From positions 3,268,495 through 3,332,494 of the forward strand of contig FN649750.1 of the NCBI GenBank assembly GCA_000310025.1: DNA of 64,000 bases, in the 5' to 3' direction. The position numbers were made by a program, and so were the translations under genes. The notes below the pieces were generated by a model that did no database searches, was not told the origin of the DNA, and saw nothing but the letters and a program-made list of their open reading frames with translations. Positions 1 to 13,460 of this stretch are shown in pieces (positions within the stretch are counted from its first letter, which is position 1; each line of letters opens with the position of its first letter). Source of the DNA: Ectocarpus siliculosus (Eukaryota; Sar; Phaeophyceae; Ectocarpales; Ectocarpaceae).

Positions 1-3000
1 GGTTTCTCCTTGGGTGAAGTGGGGCTGGTGGCACCGTCAGCTGTGGACCCGCCTTCCCTGGAGATGGAAAAGTCTTCCCGCAGGAAGGCCGTCTTCGTCA
101 CGTCCACGACGAAGCGGTTCCTATCGGTATCTTCTGATTCCATAACTCCTTTGAGGCAGTCGAACTTATAAGTCCCGACAAGAAGGTCTGGCTGCTCGCA
201 GTTCGGGGGCATGGACGAGTTCGGTCCGGCCAACTTACCATGTACGGGCTCGCCCTCCCACATTCCTCTTGGACGCACCACCACTTCCCCTTTGTCGTTG
301 GCAATAACCTGGGGAAGGTTAAGGCCGGTGGAGAAGCGGGTGGTGGGATGGCCCACGTGAAGTTTGACGAAAACGTACGGTGAAATACTGCGTTCTCCCG
401 GCGTAAGAGGGTTGGAGAATGCCGTATTAAGCAGAGCGGTTATCCTTGCAATAAATGGTAGAGGCTGTCATTCTGTGGGCAAGTTCATCGTGCAGGGCAT
501 CCATCACCTCGGTGTTGTCGCTGTGCACGTAGACCACCCTTCCGCAGACCTGAGAAGTGACTCTCGTGTCGTACGACACTAACGTCACACCTCCGTTGGG
601 CATCACGGCCCTGAGCCGAACTCTGTTGCCTCCCCGGGTGATGGTGACGGGCTTCCTCCTAGCGTGCTTCGAGCACATTTCCTCGACTTCGATGTCCACC
701 TTGAGGAGGTCGAAGGGGAGGTGGGTCGGGTCGGGCCGGGTTAATAGGGGGTTCAAATTGCAGTGTATTTGAACTGCAGGAATCAACGGATTAACGACGA
801 GAGGTGAAGCTGTTCACGATGTCTGGCTATGATGTGTGATTTGAACCAGAAATGATCAGGATAGTAGGCGGTTCGGTGTTTGCCAGACTGGATGATTGCG
901 TAGTACGTGAGGACCCGACCAGTTTCCTCCGATACCCCCATCCTCACTAGATAGCTGCCAAAGTTACGACTTAAAACCGTGGTGCGCAAGAACGCGTGGA
1001 GGAACGAACGAACCTCGCCAGCAGATATCTTGATAATTGGGAAGGTGGCAATGCCAACGTGCCGATGAGAACATCTCGACGAGTCGTGTCCGACAATGGA
1101 TCGTTCTTCTCCCCTTTCCACATATTTGGAGCTATCGGGCGGTACCTCGGTTCGTTTCCTCATATAGACTATTTCCCTTTTGAAGCGCAATCACATCCCA
1201 CCCACAGCCACATCACCGGAAGAAACCCCCCGCATGCCAAATATCATACGTTAAACCCCAAGCTCTAAGCTGCTCCCCACCGACAACGTGATGACTTCCT
1301 CCTCACCTCCACCGACGCAAACCCAGGACATTCCACCAGAATCAATCCCGCGGCAGCAGCACCCCCGTCCTCTTTCCCTTGGCGCCACCTCTGCGTGGTC
1401 CCGTCGGCGTGTCTGGTCACCGTCAGTTCATCTTCGTACTCGACGATCACCCTTCCATTTCCGCCGGGGGGGCACCACACAGTGGCACCGGTTTCCACAT
1501 CCGTCACAGGCGTTCCATCGTCCGGCATTTTCGATGCACTAAAGCCGCTCGAGGTTGGACCTGTCCGGTCATCATGTTTATCTTTGTTTGCGATGCTGGG
1601 CTGACCGGATGATTGCTTGTGCGTTGAGGGTGGGATGGGAACCCATTCCGTGCAGGAGGCTTGAAGAACGTTTGGAGGGGGTGTGGCTCTGGAGGCTTTG
1701 CCTTTTGCGGGTGGTGTTGGGTTGTTGACCTGTCGTTGCGTCGTTACGACGGGGGGGAGATAGCGAGGGTATAGAAACCGACTTTCCAGCTCACGAGCAA
1801 CGAATTTCTGCTCAACGAACCGATATGGATTTTTGCTAGGAGAGCGTTGAAGGAATTCTCTCCCTGAAGTGCAGTGACGAGAGTCGAAGAAGCTGTGGAG
1901 TACGACCGTTTCCAAGAGATGCAGAAACCCCACAATGACTGTTCCATCAATTGCATTCGCCGTTATCGCGCATGACTGGCGCCTTTCATCGGAAGGTTGA
2001 CTCTCCCCTTGAGGAAGCGTGCGTATACGTACGAGGTATACGTGCTAGGGTCCACATGGACATCTTCGCGCCATGTCACAGTTGGAGTTAGGGCGGTCGA
2101 AAATAATCGTAGAAAAACGAGCACAAATCAACGCCTTCACAACAAACTGGGCCCACGTTTCCGGGACAAAGTGAGTGCACAAGATTTCCTTGTATGAGAC
2201 GAACGAATTCGAATTTACACACGTTGAAGCTTGGATTCCAGAAAGGTTACGGAATGCTCCCAAGGAAGGCGAGATCAGTAAAAGAGCACTGGTATCAGCG
2301 GCAAATCAAAACCGAGGCCCGCGAGTTCATCCCAGTCTTGACTCACGTTTCCAGTAGCAGCCGGAGAAACGGGGGTTTGTGTTTTCCTGAAGCGCTTCCC
2401 AAACTTGTCTGTCAGAATTGTTTCTTCACCATTGCGAACAACCACGTCTCCTGCCGGCAAGGACGAGTTCAGCGGTTGCATGAGGAAAAACGTCAAGATT
2501 TGGTGGGTCCACTTCACCGAAGGTCGAGCAAACAAAACGGGTCAAACTTACGTATAGTCAATGGACCATTGTTTCAATCATTGGCACATTATTTTGACCC
2601 AGTCGGACAAACACTCACGATATGAAAACCATCAGTCTGGATTCAAATGTGTCGATGATATGAATTGAAAGGAAACTTGTGTACATGACGGTAAAGCTTC
2701 TCTGGAATAGCCGTAGAAGGGCAGGGCGGGGGCTTTTCGGCCCGCATCGGACGGAAAGTTAGAAAAAGCGACAGGGCAGCGCCACAATAGCTGTTCTGTT
2801 TTCGTTTGAGCGCGTACACCAATTCGTTAAAACCTGTCACGAAGAGCATCTGGATGCTGCCGTCCCGCATGTACCGCACGACCGTACCCTTCCCCACTAC
2901 GGCACGAGCAAACTCGTCCTTTGCAGCCTGTGGAAAACAAGGTACAATATCGAGGGAGAGGGGTAGGAGAAACAGTCACAAGATCGCGATCGTATGCCAA

Positions 3001-6000
3001 GGGGCGCTATGGGCACATTGATTTGACGAGTGGTCACCAATTACAGTAGTGGGCAAAGAACATCGAGCACATTCTGATCATACTGCAGGGAGAGCGAGTA
3101 TACCAGTATTCAATTCAGGTCTCGTAAGCTAAGGGCGAAAGAATGTCAATTCAGATACCAAATCATATATTTCGTTTTGGTATCACCTCTGGTACGAAGC
3201 CACTAAGGCACTTTCCGCCGGGGCTGCGTTTAGAGTCCAGCACAAACTTCATGCCCACCTGGATTGTCGCGGTCGCACAAATAGCAGAGGTACGTGAAGT
3301 CGAACACTTCACACTTGTGAGGTTGGAGTTCTTGATCTTTCGCAATAGGATTCTTCCGAACGAAGACTCCAAACCTACAGATGCTGCTTCTTGCCAAAAT
3401 GTTATAGGATTCAGATGTGTAGACGGAACATAGAAGAGAATTGTTCCTTCTAGAAGGCGCGGAGAGATGTGACTCCCCGCGGAAGGATAAAACAGGGGAC
3501 AGGATCTAGTAGCCCCTGCTTGTATTGAGGATCCTGCGCCCCTTGGTGTCATTCCTACCGATACCCAAGGCAACAGCTACTGCTGCTGCTGTTCTACAAG
3601 AGTAACAACAAGTGAGTTCTTCTTCACGGGTCAACCAGACTTCATCACGCGTGCATACCACCACACTTGGCGTCGTCGGCAGGACTTCACGGGTCAACCA
3701 GACTTCATCACGCGTGCATACCACCACAAACAGGTCTTGTCTTGTGGCAATCCCAAAGCAACACTGTTGCCAACAAGCGCTTATGTCGCACCACCAGTCA
3801 CGTGCACCAGTCCAATCAAACGCGTGCCAACGACCTTGGTGACCCCAACCCCCCCCCCCTCCCGGCTCACCGTTCCGCCGCTACCCGTAGACACCACCAA
3901 CCCCGTGGGAAATGTGTGTACACACGTGACGGTTCCAAACCCGTCAGGCTTCCCCTTGCCGCCATTTAGACCCCGGGTGGAGAGGCCAAAGGCGGGAACG
4001 GATCCCTGAGTAGTTGTCGATTTCCGCGTCTCTCCTTTGGAGGAGGCTGGTCGAGACGGCGGAGGAGGGGGTGGGGGCTGCCCCTCTTTGACGACAATAC
4101 GAGAGTCGTCCGAGAAGCTCATGGTAAACTCCGCAGCAAATTGCGGCTGGGTGTATTCGTTCGGGCCAGATTAAGGACGCAGCGGCAGCAAGCAACGCGG
4201 AAGGGGGCCGGAAATGAGTTGGTGTGCATCGAGAATCCTCGTATGGGGAGTTGTAACGCGCACAGGCATATACTGGTCTGCCGACACGAAGTCATGTATG
4301 GACGCAGCAATGTTGAACTACGTAGAACTTGGCAGACAACTTATCGCTAGTGATGAAAAAAGCAGAACAATGGTTTGTTGTGCACCAAACGTGGTTTGTT
4401 TCCTACCTACACCCACAGGAGGCTTGGCTTGAAGAGGCCCGCTTCAGAAAACCTCAGAGCACTTCAGGCACATAATTTGCCACCTCATGCAGAAACTACT
4501 AGTACGCCTTGAACCATGAAAAATAGTTGCATTTCGAGGTACGAGCCGAGAACTTATTCTGTATGATCACGAGAAGTGGAGCACTCTGTGCTCACTTGTC
4601 GATTGGCATTGGTGCCCTTCGTGTCCACTCCATGAGATTCGCCTGTGCGACCCCTGTTAAAGAGGCGATTTACGATGCATTTTTTTTAGCATACGATAGA
4701 AGAATGGGGTCTATGTGATTCGGGACCGTAAGATGCATGTATAAATCAATATATAATTTGTGCGAGATATACACTATGGGTCCCTGAAATGAGGTCTGTG
4801 GATACACATCTTCGATGTTGCCATGAGCATACGGTTTTGTGGTCTTTCAACTTGCAACTCAGCATCACGAGGGTGGCATAAGGGTACGTTGTGGTACGCC
4901 AGCGTTAAAAAGTAGCCACTGGTCAGCCCACCTCGAACAACCGTGCCCCATGACACCATGCGTGGCTTACTATTGTTCTAATCTTGGCGGCCTGAAGTCT
5001 CTGATAATCTCCGCTAAGAAAGCACTGATGTGAGGGCTGAAAAAGAGACACAACGAAGATTGGGTACTACACAAATGACGCTGATGAACTTGCGAGCCAA
5101 CTTTTTGGGTATTCCTCTCCACCGAATAGCACTCTCCGTTAACTACGCCTTCAGTTCGTCTCGGCGAATGCTCATGCCAAAGTTGAACACGTTCATTCAT
5201 GCTCACCGCGGTGATGTATTGTCGGATTTGTCCGTGAGCCGAAGGCCCATGACATGTTGATCCTTAAACACCGATAGCCATCGTTGTGAAGTGGCGACGA
5301 AACCGCTCATCACCACAAGAGAGTGGTCTACATTAGGAGAGGTAGGTCCGTCGAATGGTACGGTTTGGGGTGTGAGTTGCGTATCTCTGGTGGAAGCCCC
5401 AAGTCGGTTGAATGCTGGAATATCCACCGAGAAAGGATACTAATCTCAGCGTTTAACTTGAGTTCAAGCGTACGTGCAACACACCGGAACATACTACTTG
5501 AATTCGAACTTGAGCGAGCTTACGGTCCTTTTTTTCGTTGTCCCGTACATCAAATAGAGAAAATATGAACTTTCTTGAAAGCACCTTAGCTCAGGTGAAA
5601 CGGATATTCCATGCTAGGTGCAAGAAACGTCGAGGACGTAGAGCGCTGGGGCCGTCGTTCGGCCAATACTGCTTGTCGATCACCTGCCGGGAAGAGCTTG
5701 ATGCTCTTAGTCTTGGCGCGATCGAGGTCTGCCTTGGAAATATCCATCAGAGCCCCCAAGGCCACAAGGGTTCGTGGGGTGTAGCTTGAATCTTTGGCAG
5801 CGACCATGCTTGCCCAATCCTTGAAAGACGGTCTGAAGTTCAGCCTTTGAGACAGTCGTGCGTGGTATGAAACATCGCATATTAGGTACAGTGCGGGCAC
5901 GAAACTCCGGCTCTGCCAGAAAATGAAGAGACATGGGCAAGAGTGTGTATGGCCTTGTATTTCGAAGTACCGCCATACCCAGGTGAACAGGGCGATCGAC

Positions 6001-9000
6001 AATACGAATACAGGTGTTAGAACAGTATCATGCCGTCCATCAGAGCTCCCAAGGCCACAAGGGTTCGTGAGGTGTAGCTTGAATCTTTGGCAGCGACCAT
6101 GCTTGCCCAATCCTTGAAAGACGGTCTGAAGTTCAGCCTTTGAGACAGTCGTGCGTGGTATGAAACATCGCATATTAGGTACAGTGTGGGCACGAAACTC
6201 CGGCTCTGCCAGAAAATGAAGAGACATGGGCAAGAGTGTGTATGGCCTTGTATTTCGAAGTATCGCCATCCCGGGTGAACAGGGCGATCGACAATACGAA
6301 TACAGGTGTTAGAACAGTATCATGCCGTCATTGCTCAAGCATCAATACGATAGAACAAGTCGGGGGTCATATTTTCGAAGTTGTGGTTGTGTTGTTTCAC
6401 GATGTTCTGTCGCTTGCGCCTTGTATCAGCTCCAATCCTAGCGTGCAGCTAAAAAGAAGGTAAGCCTACCAACTACGTATCTTGCGTAGGATTGACTTGG
6501 AGGGTCGTACAGCCAAACATGAATGCAACAAGAACTTCGCAAGTATTTTGAGAACTGAATAACTTTCAACTAAGGAAAAGGAACTTGTTTCTGGCACGAA
6601 CGGAGGTCGTCTGAAGAAATACTCGTCGTTGCGGCTGTCCGATTCCACTCGACTCACGGAATAGACCCCGAGGTGCATGGGTCCCACGAACAGATACGGG
6701 CGCGGCCAGGGGGGCTGTCGTGGTGCAGTGCAACCAGCAACTCGTCTGTGGGTCTGCAAGAAGTTCATGGCAGCGATGCAGGTAGCGGCAAACGACCGGT
6801 AAATTGGATCTGCAAGCAGGACCGAAGAGCGATCCATTGGAGAAAAATTCTCCGACGGAAAATACAAAGTAGCGTCTTCGATGCCTGCGCGAATGGCGTT
6901 AGGAAGGAAGAGGAGAAAACAGCCAACAGAAACAACTCTCGACACTCACGGGTAGTATTGTCGAAGGCACAGTGGTTCAGTTCCATTTTCAACTCGCAGC
7001 ACTTGCTGCACGACGTGTTGCGGCAAAACGTCCCAATATCTCCTGTTGTCGAAGTTCCACAGCTCGCCTTGGCCGGGAGGGGGGTGGTGGGTGTTGACGA
7101 GTCGTGCCAGAGCCCACACCTTCCTCGTGCGATCCACGTCCTGTCGCATTCACCGCATGAATCAACCACGGAGGGAGGATCAAGGGTAAGTTAGTAAAGT
7201 GCTCTGGATGCCGGATATACCAAGCTCTTTCGGCGCCCTACACGAAATCGAGCATATCGGTGATAGTTCTATGGGCGCCCGCCCCGTACCTGCTTGTGAA
7301 TGCATGTGGCCTTGCGATAAACGCAAAGCATCCGTGCAAACGCAATCACATGACGATGACACTAGGCTCCGTTGCGCCACCTGTATCAGCCCAGAGATGT
7401 GCTTGCCCCTGGCGGACCCCGAACGAATATAGAAAAGAAATGCACAGAAAATGCCCTCCTTGAACTGCTTAAGTACGAGCTCCGGATCGAAAGAGTTGGA
7501 ATAGCGTGAACAACAGAACATTATGTCGCACAAGCACCACCGTCAGCCACACCGCCGGTCTACTGCTCATGGCAAAAGCGATGGTGCTTGCTTCAGGCGA
7601 ACAAGTGAAATACCTTCCTGCCTAGATCGGTGAACGCTAGCAGCTCGCCTTGCTCCGTCCCACGATCCTTATCATTCCTTTCAGGCTCCCGGGGAAGCGC
7701 TCCCTGCCCTACCTAAATATTTGGTGTCATGGCCGAGAGAATTATCTGATAAACGAATGTAGGTATCGTGGGGCTGGATTTCAGAAACTTGACGTGAACA
7801 CAGTGTTGACTCGATGAGAGATGGTCGATTATTGGAATACACTGACTGACCAGCCCGCTCTGACCGGCTTCGAGACACACTTCTCTAGGAGCTCTGTATA
7901 CTTCCGAGTTACTGGAATGTTCTTCACGCTGATAAACCGCCAAAGTCATGCGGACGGTTTCGTTTTGAAATCGATCAATCTAAACGGTTCTGTGGGTCTA
8001 GCACATTCCTTAGGTGCAGTCATATCGCAAACAGACTTTAACCCAGTCCGCGACGGACTTGCGGTTTCAGAGTTTACCAATGGAGTTACCGTATGGCAAG
8101 CTACGAGTTGTCTTGACCAATACAGAGGAGAGCTCGTCTCCTTTATCACCTCCCTGTGTTTTTGTTTTCGAGAGGTGGAGAAGTAAGCATGAATTCTCAT
8201 CACTGGACCGAAAGGTCCGGTGGGACAAACTGTTGACCACTCTCTGAGTACCACTGACCACTCTCGGATTTTGCAGCTTGGCCACAGCAGCTCTCTCCAC
8301 GGCAACCACCGTACGAGGGTCGACCCTCTCCTCTCCAAACGCCGCAGCCCGATTCAACGCCGCACGAGCCACTCGCTCTCCGATCAGATCTCCGAACTCC
8401 AAGACCACGTTGCGCGCTAAGTGAGGTATTGGACTGTCCGTGGAAGCGAGAGTGCTGACGTCCGTCCCTTGCGTCTGAAGATCATCCCCTATCTCGGGTG
8501 CTCGTTCTTTGAGGGTGTCTTCGGGACCAGATCCCAGACGTTCGTTTGAGGGTGGAGCCACCCGTGTAGGAGCCTTATAGTTGCTGCCCGCCACCACCGA
8601 TGCTGGGGCGTTGTTTTTTCTACAGGCACGGGGGCTCAGCGGAGCGGGTGGCGAGGTGTCCAGCGGGCGAGGTGTGGCTCCCGTGCACTCCAGCATGACA
8701 GCCTCGACCTGCTCGCGAATATTTCGGAATTATGCATCCGAAGGAGGGTTGGGGGAGGGTGAAGGGGACGACATTTGGGCCCGTATGGGTTGGCGCCGGT
8801 TTCCTCCACTCTTGCCGCTATGGCGTTTGTGAAGACGATAAGGGATAGTCTAGAGGTCCTGGGGGTCGGAGGTCCCAAACCTTTGTATCTGAATGCCCAA
8901 ATCCGTTGTTAAGGAATATTGGTCATTAGGTTACATCTTTCGGCCTGAATTAACACACCAGCCGGGGTCACAGACAAGGCCGCACAGGAGAATTGTGTTT

Positions 9001-12000
9001 TCTCCGCCTTAGCGGTGGGTACCCACGATTGCATTGTTCCCCCTTGTTGTGTGCCATGTGCCAAAAGTCCCAGTTCGTGTGAATGCGCCGATACTCAGAC
9101 TCGCGTCCTAACGTGACAAAGGTTGTGGGGCCACCAATCGAACTGTAAGGGGCGATTGATTATGGACCCCCTTAAAAGCACGTCATGCCACAACGTGGGA
9201 AGCGGCTGAATTTGCCCCCTCCCAACGTTCTCACCATGCAGTACACCGCCGTGGCGACTGAGCTCAGATCGTCGGGCACAGCTAACATGAGGTCTGAATA
9301 TGCAAGGAGGGCCGGATCCGTCGACCAAAGACTGCCTTTTACCCTTGCTGCACTCCCACTCGCCCCGCTTGAGCTCGCCAACGGTCCTGTCCCTGTCTGC
9401 TTTGCTTCTGAGACAGCTCGAGCAATATCTATTCCTCCGTCTTTCCGAGGAATGGTCACCACTTCGGCGGTACTATTCGCAGCGGGTGTTGAAAGATGAG
9501 GACACGCGCGGGCTGTCGTAAGTGGAGTAGTTGATTGCGGTTTTGCCGTACCGTTGTGGTTGTGTATATTGGTATAGCATACGTGTGATTGGCTTCCGAA
9601 TGGAGCAAAAATATGTGCTGTGGTGTGGTGTCGTTCTGGACTCTGAACTTGTTTACTGCCAGGATTTTTCATGATTCGTGAACAGTGGCACGTACGCTGG
9701 GTCGCGGTGATTGTTTTCCGCGCCATATTTGGGGTTAGCTTGTGGCCACGGAAACTGACTTGATTTCCTATGACAAAAAGGGGGGGGGCATACTGGACCA
9801 TCCTGTTGTCAGACCCGTTTTCAATTTCGAAAGCCAACAAGAATAACATCAGTATTGCAGACAACTGTTTTGCGCAGTTACCCTCTGGGAGACTATCGTT
9901 GCGTGTGCGGTCCTGCTAAGCTTGTACAGCACCAAACCAGCTTTCGGTACAAGCTGAAAGTCTCTGTGATTTCATTTGTCGGGGTTGTCATTTTCCATCA
10001 GCGACATGCACATTCACATGACCGAAACGGGAGGAATCCACACAACCCACGTACGTACATACCTGAACCATTGGTGAAAATCGAATTTCTCGAAGGCCAT
10101 TTGGGTCACCATCTCCTTGAACTCCCCCGCTAGCTTGAGTATATCTTTGATCTCGCCAATCGGTTTCGCCGCCCCCTTTTTTTCGGGTTTTCGTTCCGGA
10201 CTTGAAGGTCGGACGAAAGCTTCTTTCATCCTTGGGTCCTTGAAAACGATTATGTGTGATGATTGGTTTTTAACACCGCAACGAACGCAAGGGGGGGAAG
10301 TGGTGTGGTGATGGAATCTAAGCAAACATGATATTTGTACCTGGCAGTTAGTTTTTCTACCTAAGCGGTAGCTAATATGGGGATTCTCTCTCTAGCACGA
10401 AAATAACACTGCATAGTAACGCATGAAAATTTCGACAACATGATAGGTGCCGCATTCTTAGCGGTACGCCAAGGAAATACCTTGGAAAGGGGGCGCATTC
10501 AACATATATCCTTCCTTCTTCACGCCAAACCCTGTAGTCAGTAGAATACAAAAACCAAAGAATGAACACAATCGACCAACCGGAGGAGCGACGATGTTGA
10601 TGTAGCAGAATGATAGGTCTTGCCAAACAGTTCCACCCTTTGTCTGTGCAACAGCTAGCGCCTTGGTTATTCCAGAGGCTTGCGTGAACAGGCGGGAGGT
10701 ACTGCGAGAAGCACAACACAGAAGAGGGCATGCACGTGAGTGGCTCGTACGCCGAAAAGCGTTGAAATTAGGCAACGTCTTACAGTGGCAGACTCTTATT
10801 TGAAGAACATCAGAACGCTTCCAGATTGAAAGAAATGTGGTACCAGGCAGAAAATCAAAGCCTCGCATGTCTACATGAACTCGCGATACGTAGGCACGAA
10901 AACAGCCCAAACCGGGCTTAAACCTCAAACGGTTGGCATCGTTTAGCTTCAAGTGCGCCCGAGCTCAGAAAACGAGATGGCCCAAACGTCGTTGTGGTTG
11001 ATTTGGTTGGCTCACTCGGTGGTTCGGAGACGGTCCCACACGTTCTCTCTCTTTCGACGGTCGATGGCCTCGTCCGCCTCCTTCCCTCTCCCTCCGGGAC
11101 TATTGCTGTTGAATGGTACCCATGTCGACGGCGTCGTCAATTGACCAAGTGGAAAAGGTCTTGTGAAAAAGTAGTGAAGGGCGTCACCGTATCTTTTGGA
11201 GGTTTCTGCAATTTGGCAGTCAGAAGAAAAATCTTCCGCAACTCAGGTAGATGCCCGTTCTGAAACGAGACCTTGGAAAACACCACGTCTGCTTCACCCT
11301 CACATCATTGAAAACGCCATAAGTCATTACATCCTGCCGGTGAACGGGCACCGCGAAAATATCCAATCGAGAAGCCACACAAGTTTCTCCCACAAAGAGA
11401 TGGTTTGCTCATGCTCGAAACGGAACAAACACTTCAGCTCTAGCCCAAGGTATGGAGCAGCATGACGTACAACGAACATCTGAGAACTACAGATAAAAGT
11501 CAGCACCATATGAACCAGCTCTCACGCCTGGTCATCTTGAGCAGACCGAGAAGATCCGCAACTCGACGCAGTTCCAGGTCGAGAGCCGGCGCGGACGGAG
11601 TTCGCACGGGGCGACGATTCCGCCGGTTTCACCAGATCCCTTAACCGAGTCGCCACAATCAAAGCATCGTGTGCGCACGTGAGCAAGAAATCGAACGGCC
11701 CGCGCTATTCGACTGTGATTGAGTGGATATTGTTCGGAAGTGGGAGCGTTGACTGTCTACACTCCGATTCCCCCAACGGCAACAACTTGCGTGGTTAATA
11801 GTTTGTATTCGATCGACCGCGTTATCAAAACACCATCAGGCGTATTACAATTCTACGTTGCCGTGGTTAATAGCGTAGCTAGCTCCAATGGTCAAACACG
11901 AAACACGTGGCCCGACCCTCAAAGTCATTCGATTACCACGAACCTGTCATTTTCCGAACTCATGGTGTACCCCTTTCCCTTCTCTTGGATCCATTCGCTT

Positions 12001-12680
12001 TTCAACTAGAAGTGCTAAGGTACTCTGGAAAAGACGCAAGTTGCGCGAAAAGATTTGTGATCCTGTCCTCTAGCCCCCGCTTCCTCACAGCCTCCCCGCT
12101 TTGCGCGCTTTGCGCAACGCGAATATTCGGCTTCCTCACCTTGTTGTAATCTGAATAACAGCATCTAGAGCGCTGAGGAAAGCTGGTTTGTCGTCCCGCT
12201 TCTCTGTCGGAGGAGGAGGGCCTGTACCCTTGTGTTTCTTCTGGGGCGCAGAGTAGAATGCGTTGTTTTCTTCGAGGAACTGAGCAGCGTCGGTTTCCGT
12301 GGCAGGAAATCCTTTGAGGACGTACACTCTGTGGGCAACAAACAGTTCAAGACAAGGACAGTAGCTGTGGGGGATCGATCGACGTTGTGGCGGTTGGTAC
12401 GCTGTTTCGCTGCCCGGAGATAGTCTATCCGACGGCATTTTCCATGGATCCTCGACTGATGCTGAAGAAGGCCGTGCATGGGTTCCTTCGTCAACGAAAA
12501 CGCTCAAGGCCAGAACGGCGGGGGCGTCACCCCTATGCTGGACACGAATTGGCGGTTCGTCGTTGCTACACGAGCATCTCAATATCATGCTATTCCTGGT
12601 TCGTGTACCCAGCGTGTCAATCCATTTGATCCCATTGCTACCGCTGCTACCCTCACCTCTACCTCGCGCAACCAACCGCC
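1..12680 (-). CDS. SPAG17: SPAG17/PF6-like central-pair protein, partial at C-terminal end
   Basis: Scaffold protein of the C1 central-pair projection of motile axonemes. The gene is split into many exons whose order matches animal SPAG17. The clearest is 2927-2841, which contains GTVVRYMRDGSIQMLF, close to the human GTVVKYM-DGS-Q-LF segment. Others are about 12328-12140 (VYVLKGFPATETDAAQF), 11704-11560, 10238-10063, 9500-9235 (AYSDLMLAVPDDLSSVAT), 8700-8270, 7140-6950 (YWDVLPQHVVQQVL), 6753-6658 (TDELLVALHHDSP), 5845-5668, 4146-3780 (proline-rich), 2460-2290, 1600-1307 (VTRHADGTTQRW), 780-430 and 360-239. The 6950/6753 junction keeps phase across GT-AG. Introns of 0.5-1.5 kb fill the spaces and show no other gene. 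The first exon was not found; it may lie upstream of 12.7 kb or in the nearby gap. The C-terminal part runs past base 1. The family call is firm, but several exon edges are approximate. Confidence 0.85.
3625..3728. repeat. 41-bp direct repeat, two copies, period 63
   Basis: The same 41-bp sequence starting CACGGGTCAACCAGAC occurs at 3625-3665 and 3688-3728 with 22 bp between. It lies in a presumed intron of the SPAG17-like gene, just downstream of the proline-rich exon on the minus strand. Confidence 0.9.
5745..6329. repeat. 293-bp tandem duplication inside the SPAG17-like gene
   Basis: Two head-to-tail copies, about 5745-6037 and 6038-6329, differ by only a few substitutions and one single-base length change. 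Each copy holds the 5' portion of a minus-strand exon (reading LNFRPSFKDWASMV in both) plus upstream intron with its acceptor. Only the downstream copy continues into the rest of the exon, near 5668. The high identity points to a recent event. Confidence 0.92.
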
Positions 12681-12724
12681 TTCTGAGTAATTCTTACCTA
12701 CCCCCTTTCCGCCCCCCGGTGTTT

Positions 12725-12841
12725 GCCATCGGGGTTGGGTTTTCGTCGCTTGGCAACGACGTTGTAAAACAAGCCCCCCCCTCGGTGATTGCCATCGGGA
12801 TTGGGTTTTCGTCGCTTGGCAACGACGTTGTAAAACAAGCC
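12725..12841. repeat. 51-bp direct repeat, two copies, period 66
   Basis: A block running from GCCATCGG through GTTGTAAAACAAGCC is present at 12725-12775 and again at 12791-12841, with one substitution seen. It includes the near-palindrome GTCGCTTGGCAACGAC. It lies at the presumed 5' end of the SPAG17-like gene. Confidence 0.9.
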
Positions 12842-13295
12842 AATTCACTTCGTGAACTCGGCAACCAGGCGGTTTTTTTTTACCTCTGTTTTTTTTTTTG
12901 CGGTAACCATAATGGTGGTCGAGTAGATCATGTTGTGCGGGGTGGAGAACCCTCACTCCGCGCAACGGGGGATGATCGCACCACGTTGTGTTAAAATGGT
13001 CAAGCACCCTCGAGGCAGTTACACAGTGCTTACAACTGTCTCTGGAAGTGAAAGCACCAGATAATAAATTAAGTCATACGCAGCTGTCATTCGTACGCAA
13101 GGAAGTAAGCACAAGATGCCGAACACCCTTCGCAGGATGCAGCGCACCCTTCATGCGACTCGCCGAATACCTCACGGCGCTTCGCGCTTGGTGATGTGAG
13201 AGCCTGGTCCGGTGAGAACTCGGCGTGCTCCGTCCCGGCTTTGTAGGGATGCGAGGTCAATGGTCTAACGACTACGGCATGCGCGACTATGAGTA

Positions 13296-13316
13296 CCCCC
13301 CCCCCCCCCCCCCCCC
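13296..13316. repeat. 21-base poly-C tract beside the assembly gap
   Basis: An uninterrupted run of 21 C precedes the N block by 44 bases. Similar but shorter C or G runs occur near 14875, 21427, 30640, 32215, 38543, 38780 and 48776. The long run probably helped break the assembly here. Confidence 0.95.
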
Positions 13317-13360
13317 TATAGATCTTGCTCCGCGGACAAAGGTCGATGTTGCCCCAACAA

Positions 13361-13460
13361 NNNNNNNNNNNNNNNNNNNNNNNNNNNNNNNNNNNNNNNN
13401 NNNNNNNNNNNNNNNNNNNNNNNNNNNNNNNNNNNNNNNNNNNNNNNNNNNNNNNNNNNN
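13361..13460. other. Assembly gap (100 N)
   Basis: Exactly 100 consecutive N, a conventional placeholder of unknown true size. The retrotransposon remnant begins immediately after it, so the element's 5' part is probably inside the gap. Adjacency of sequence on the two sides should not be assumed. Confidence 0.99.

Noticed and set aside
5586-6269. 227-codon minus-strand frame taken as one large exon.
   Set aside because: It runs across both copies of the tandem duplication and includes intron; only the part near 5845-5668 looks like a real exon.
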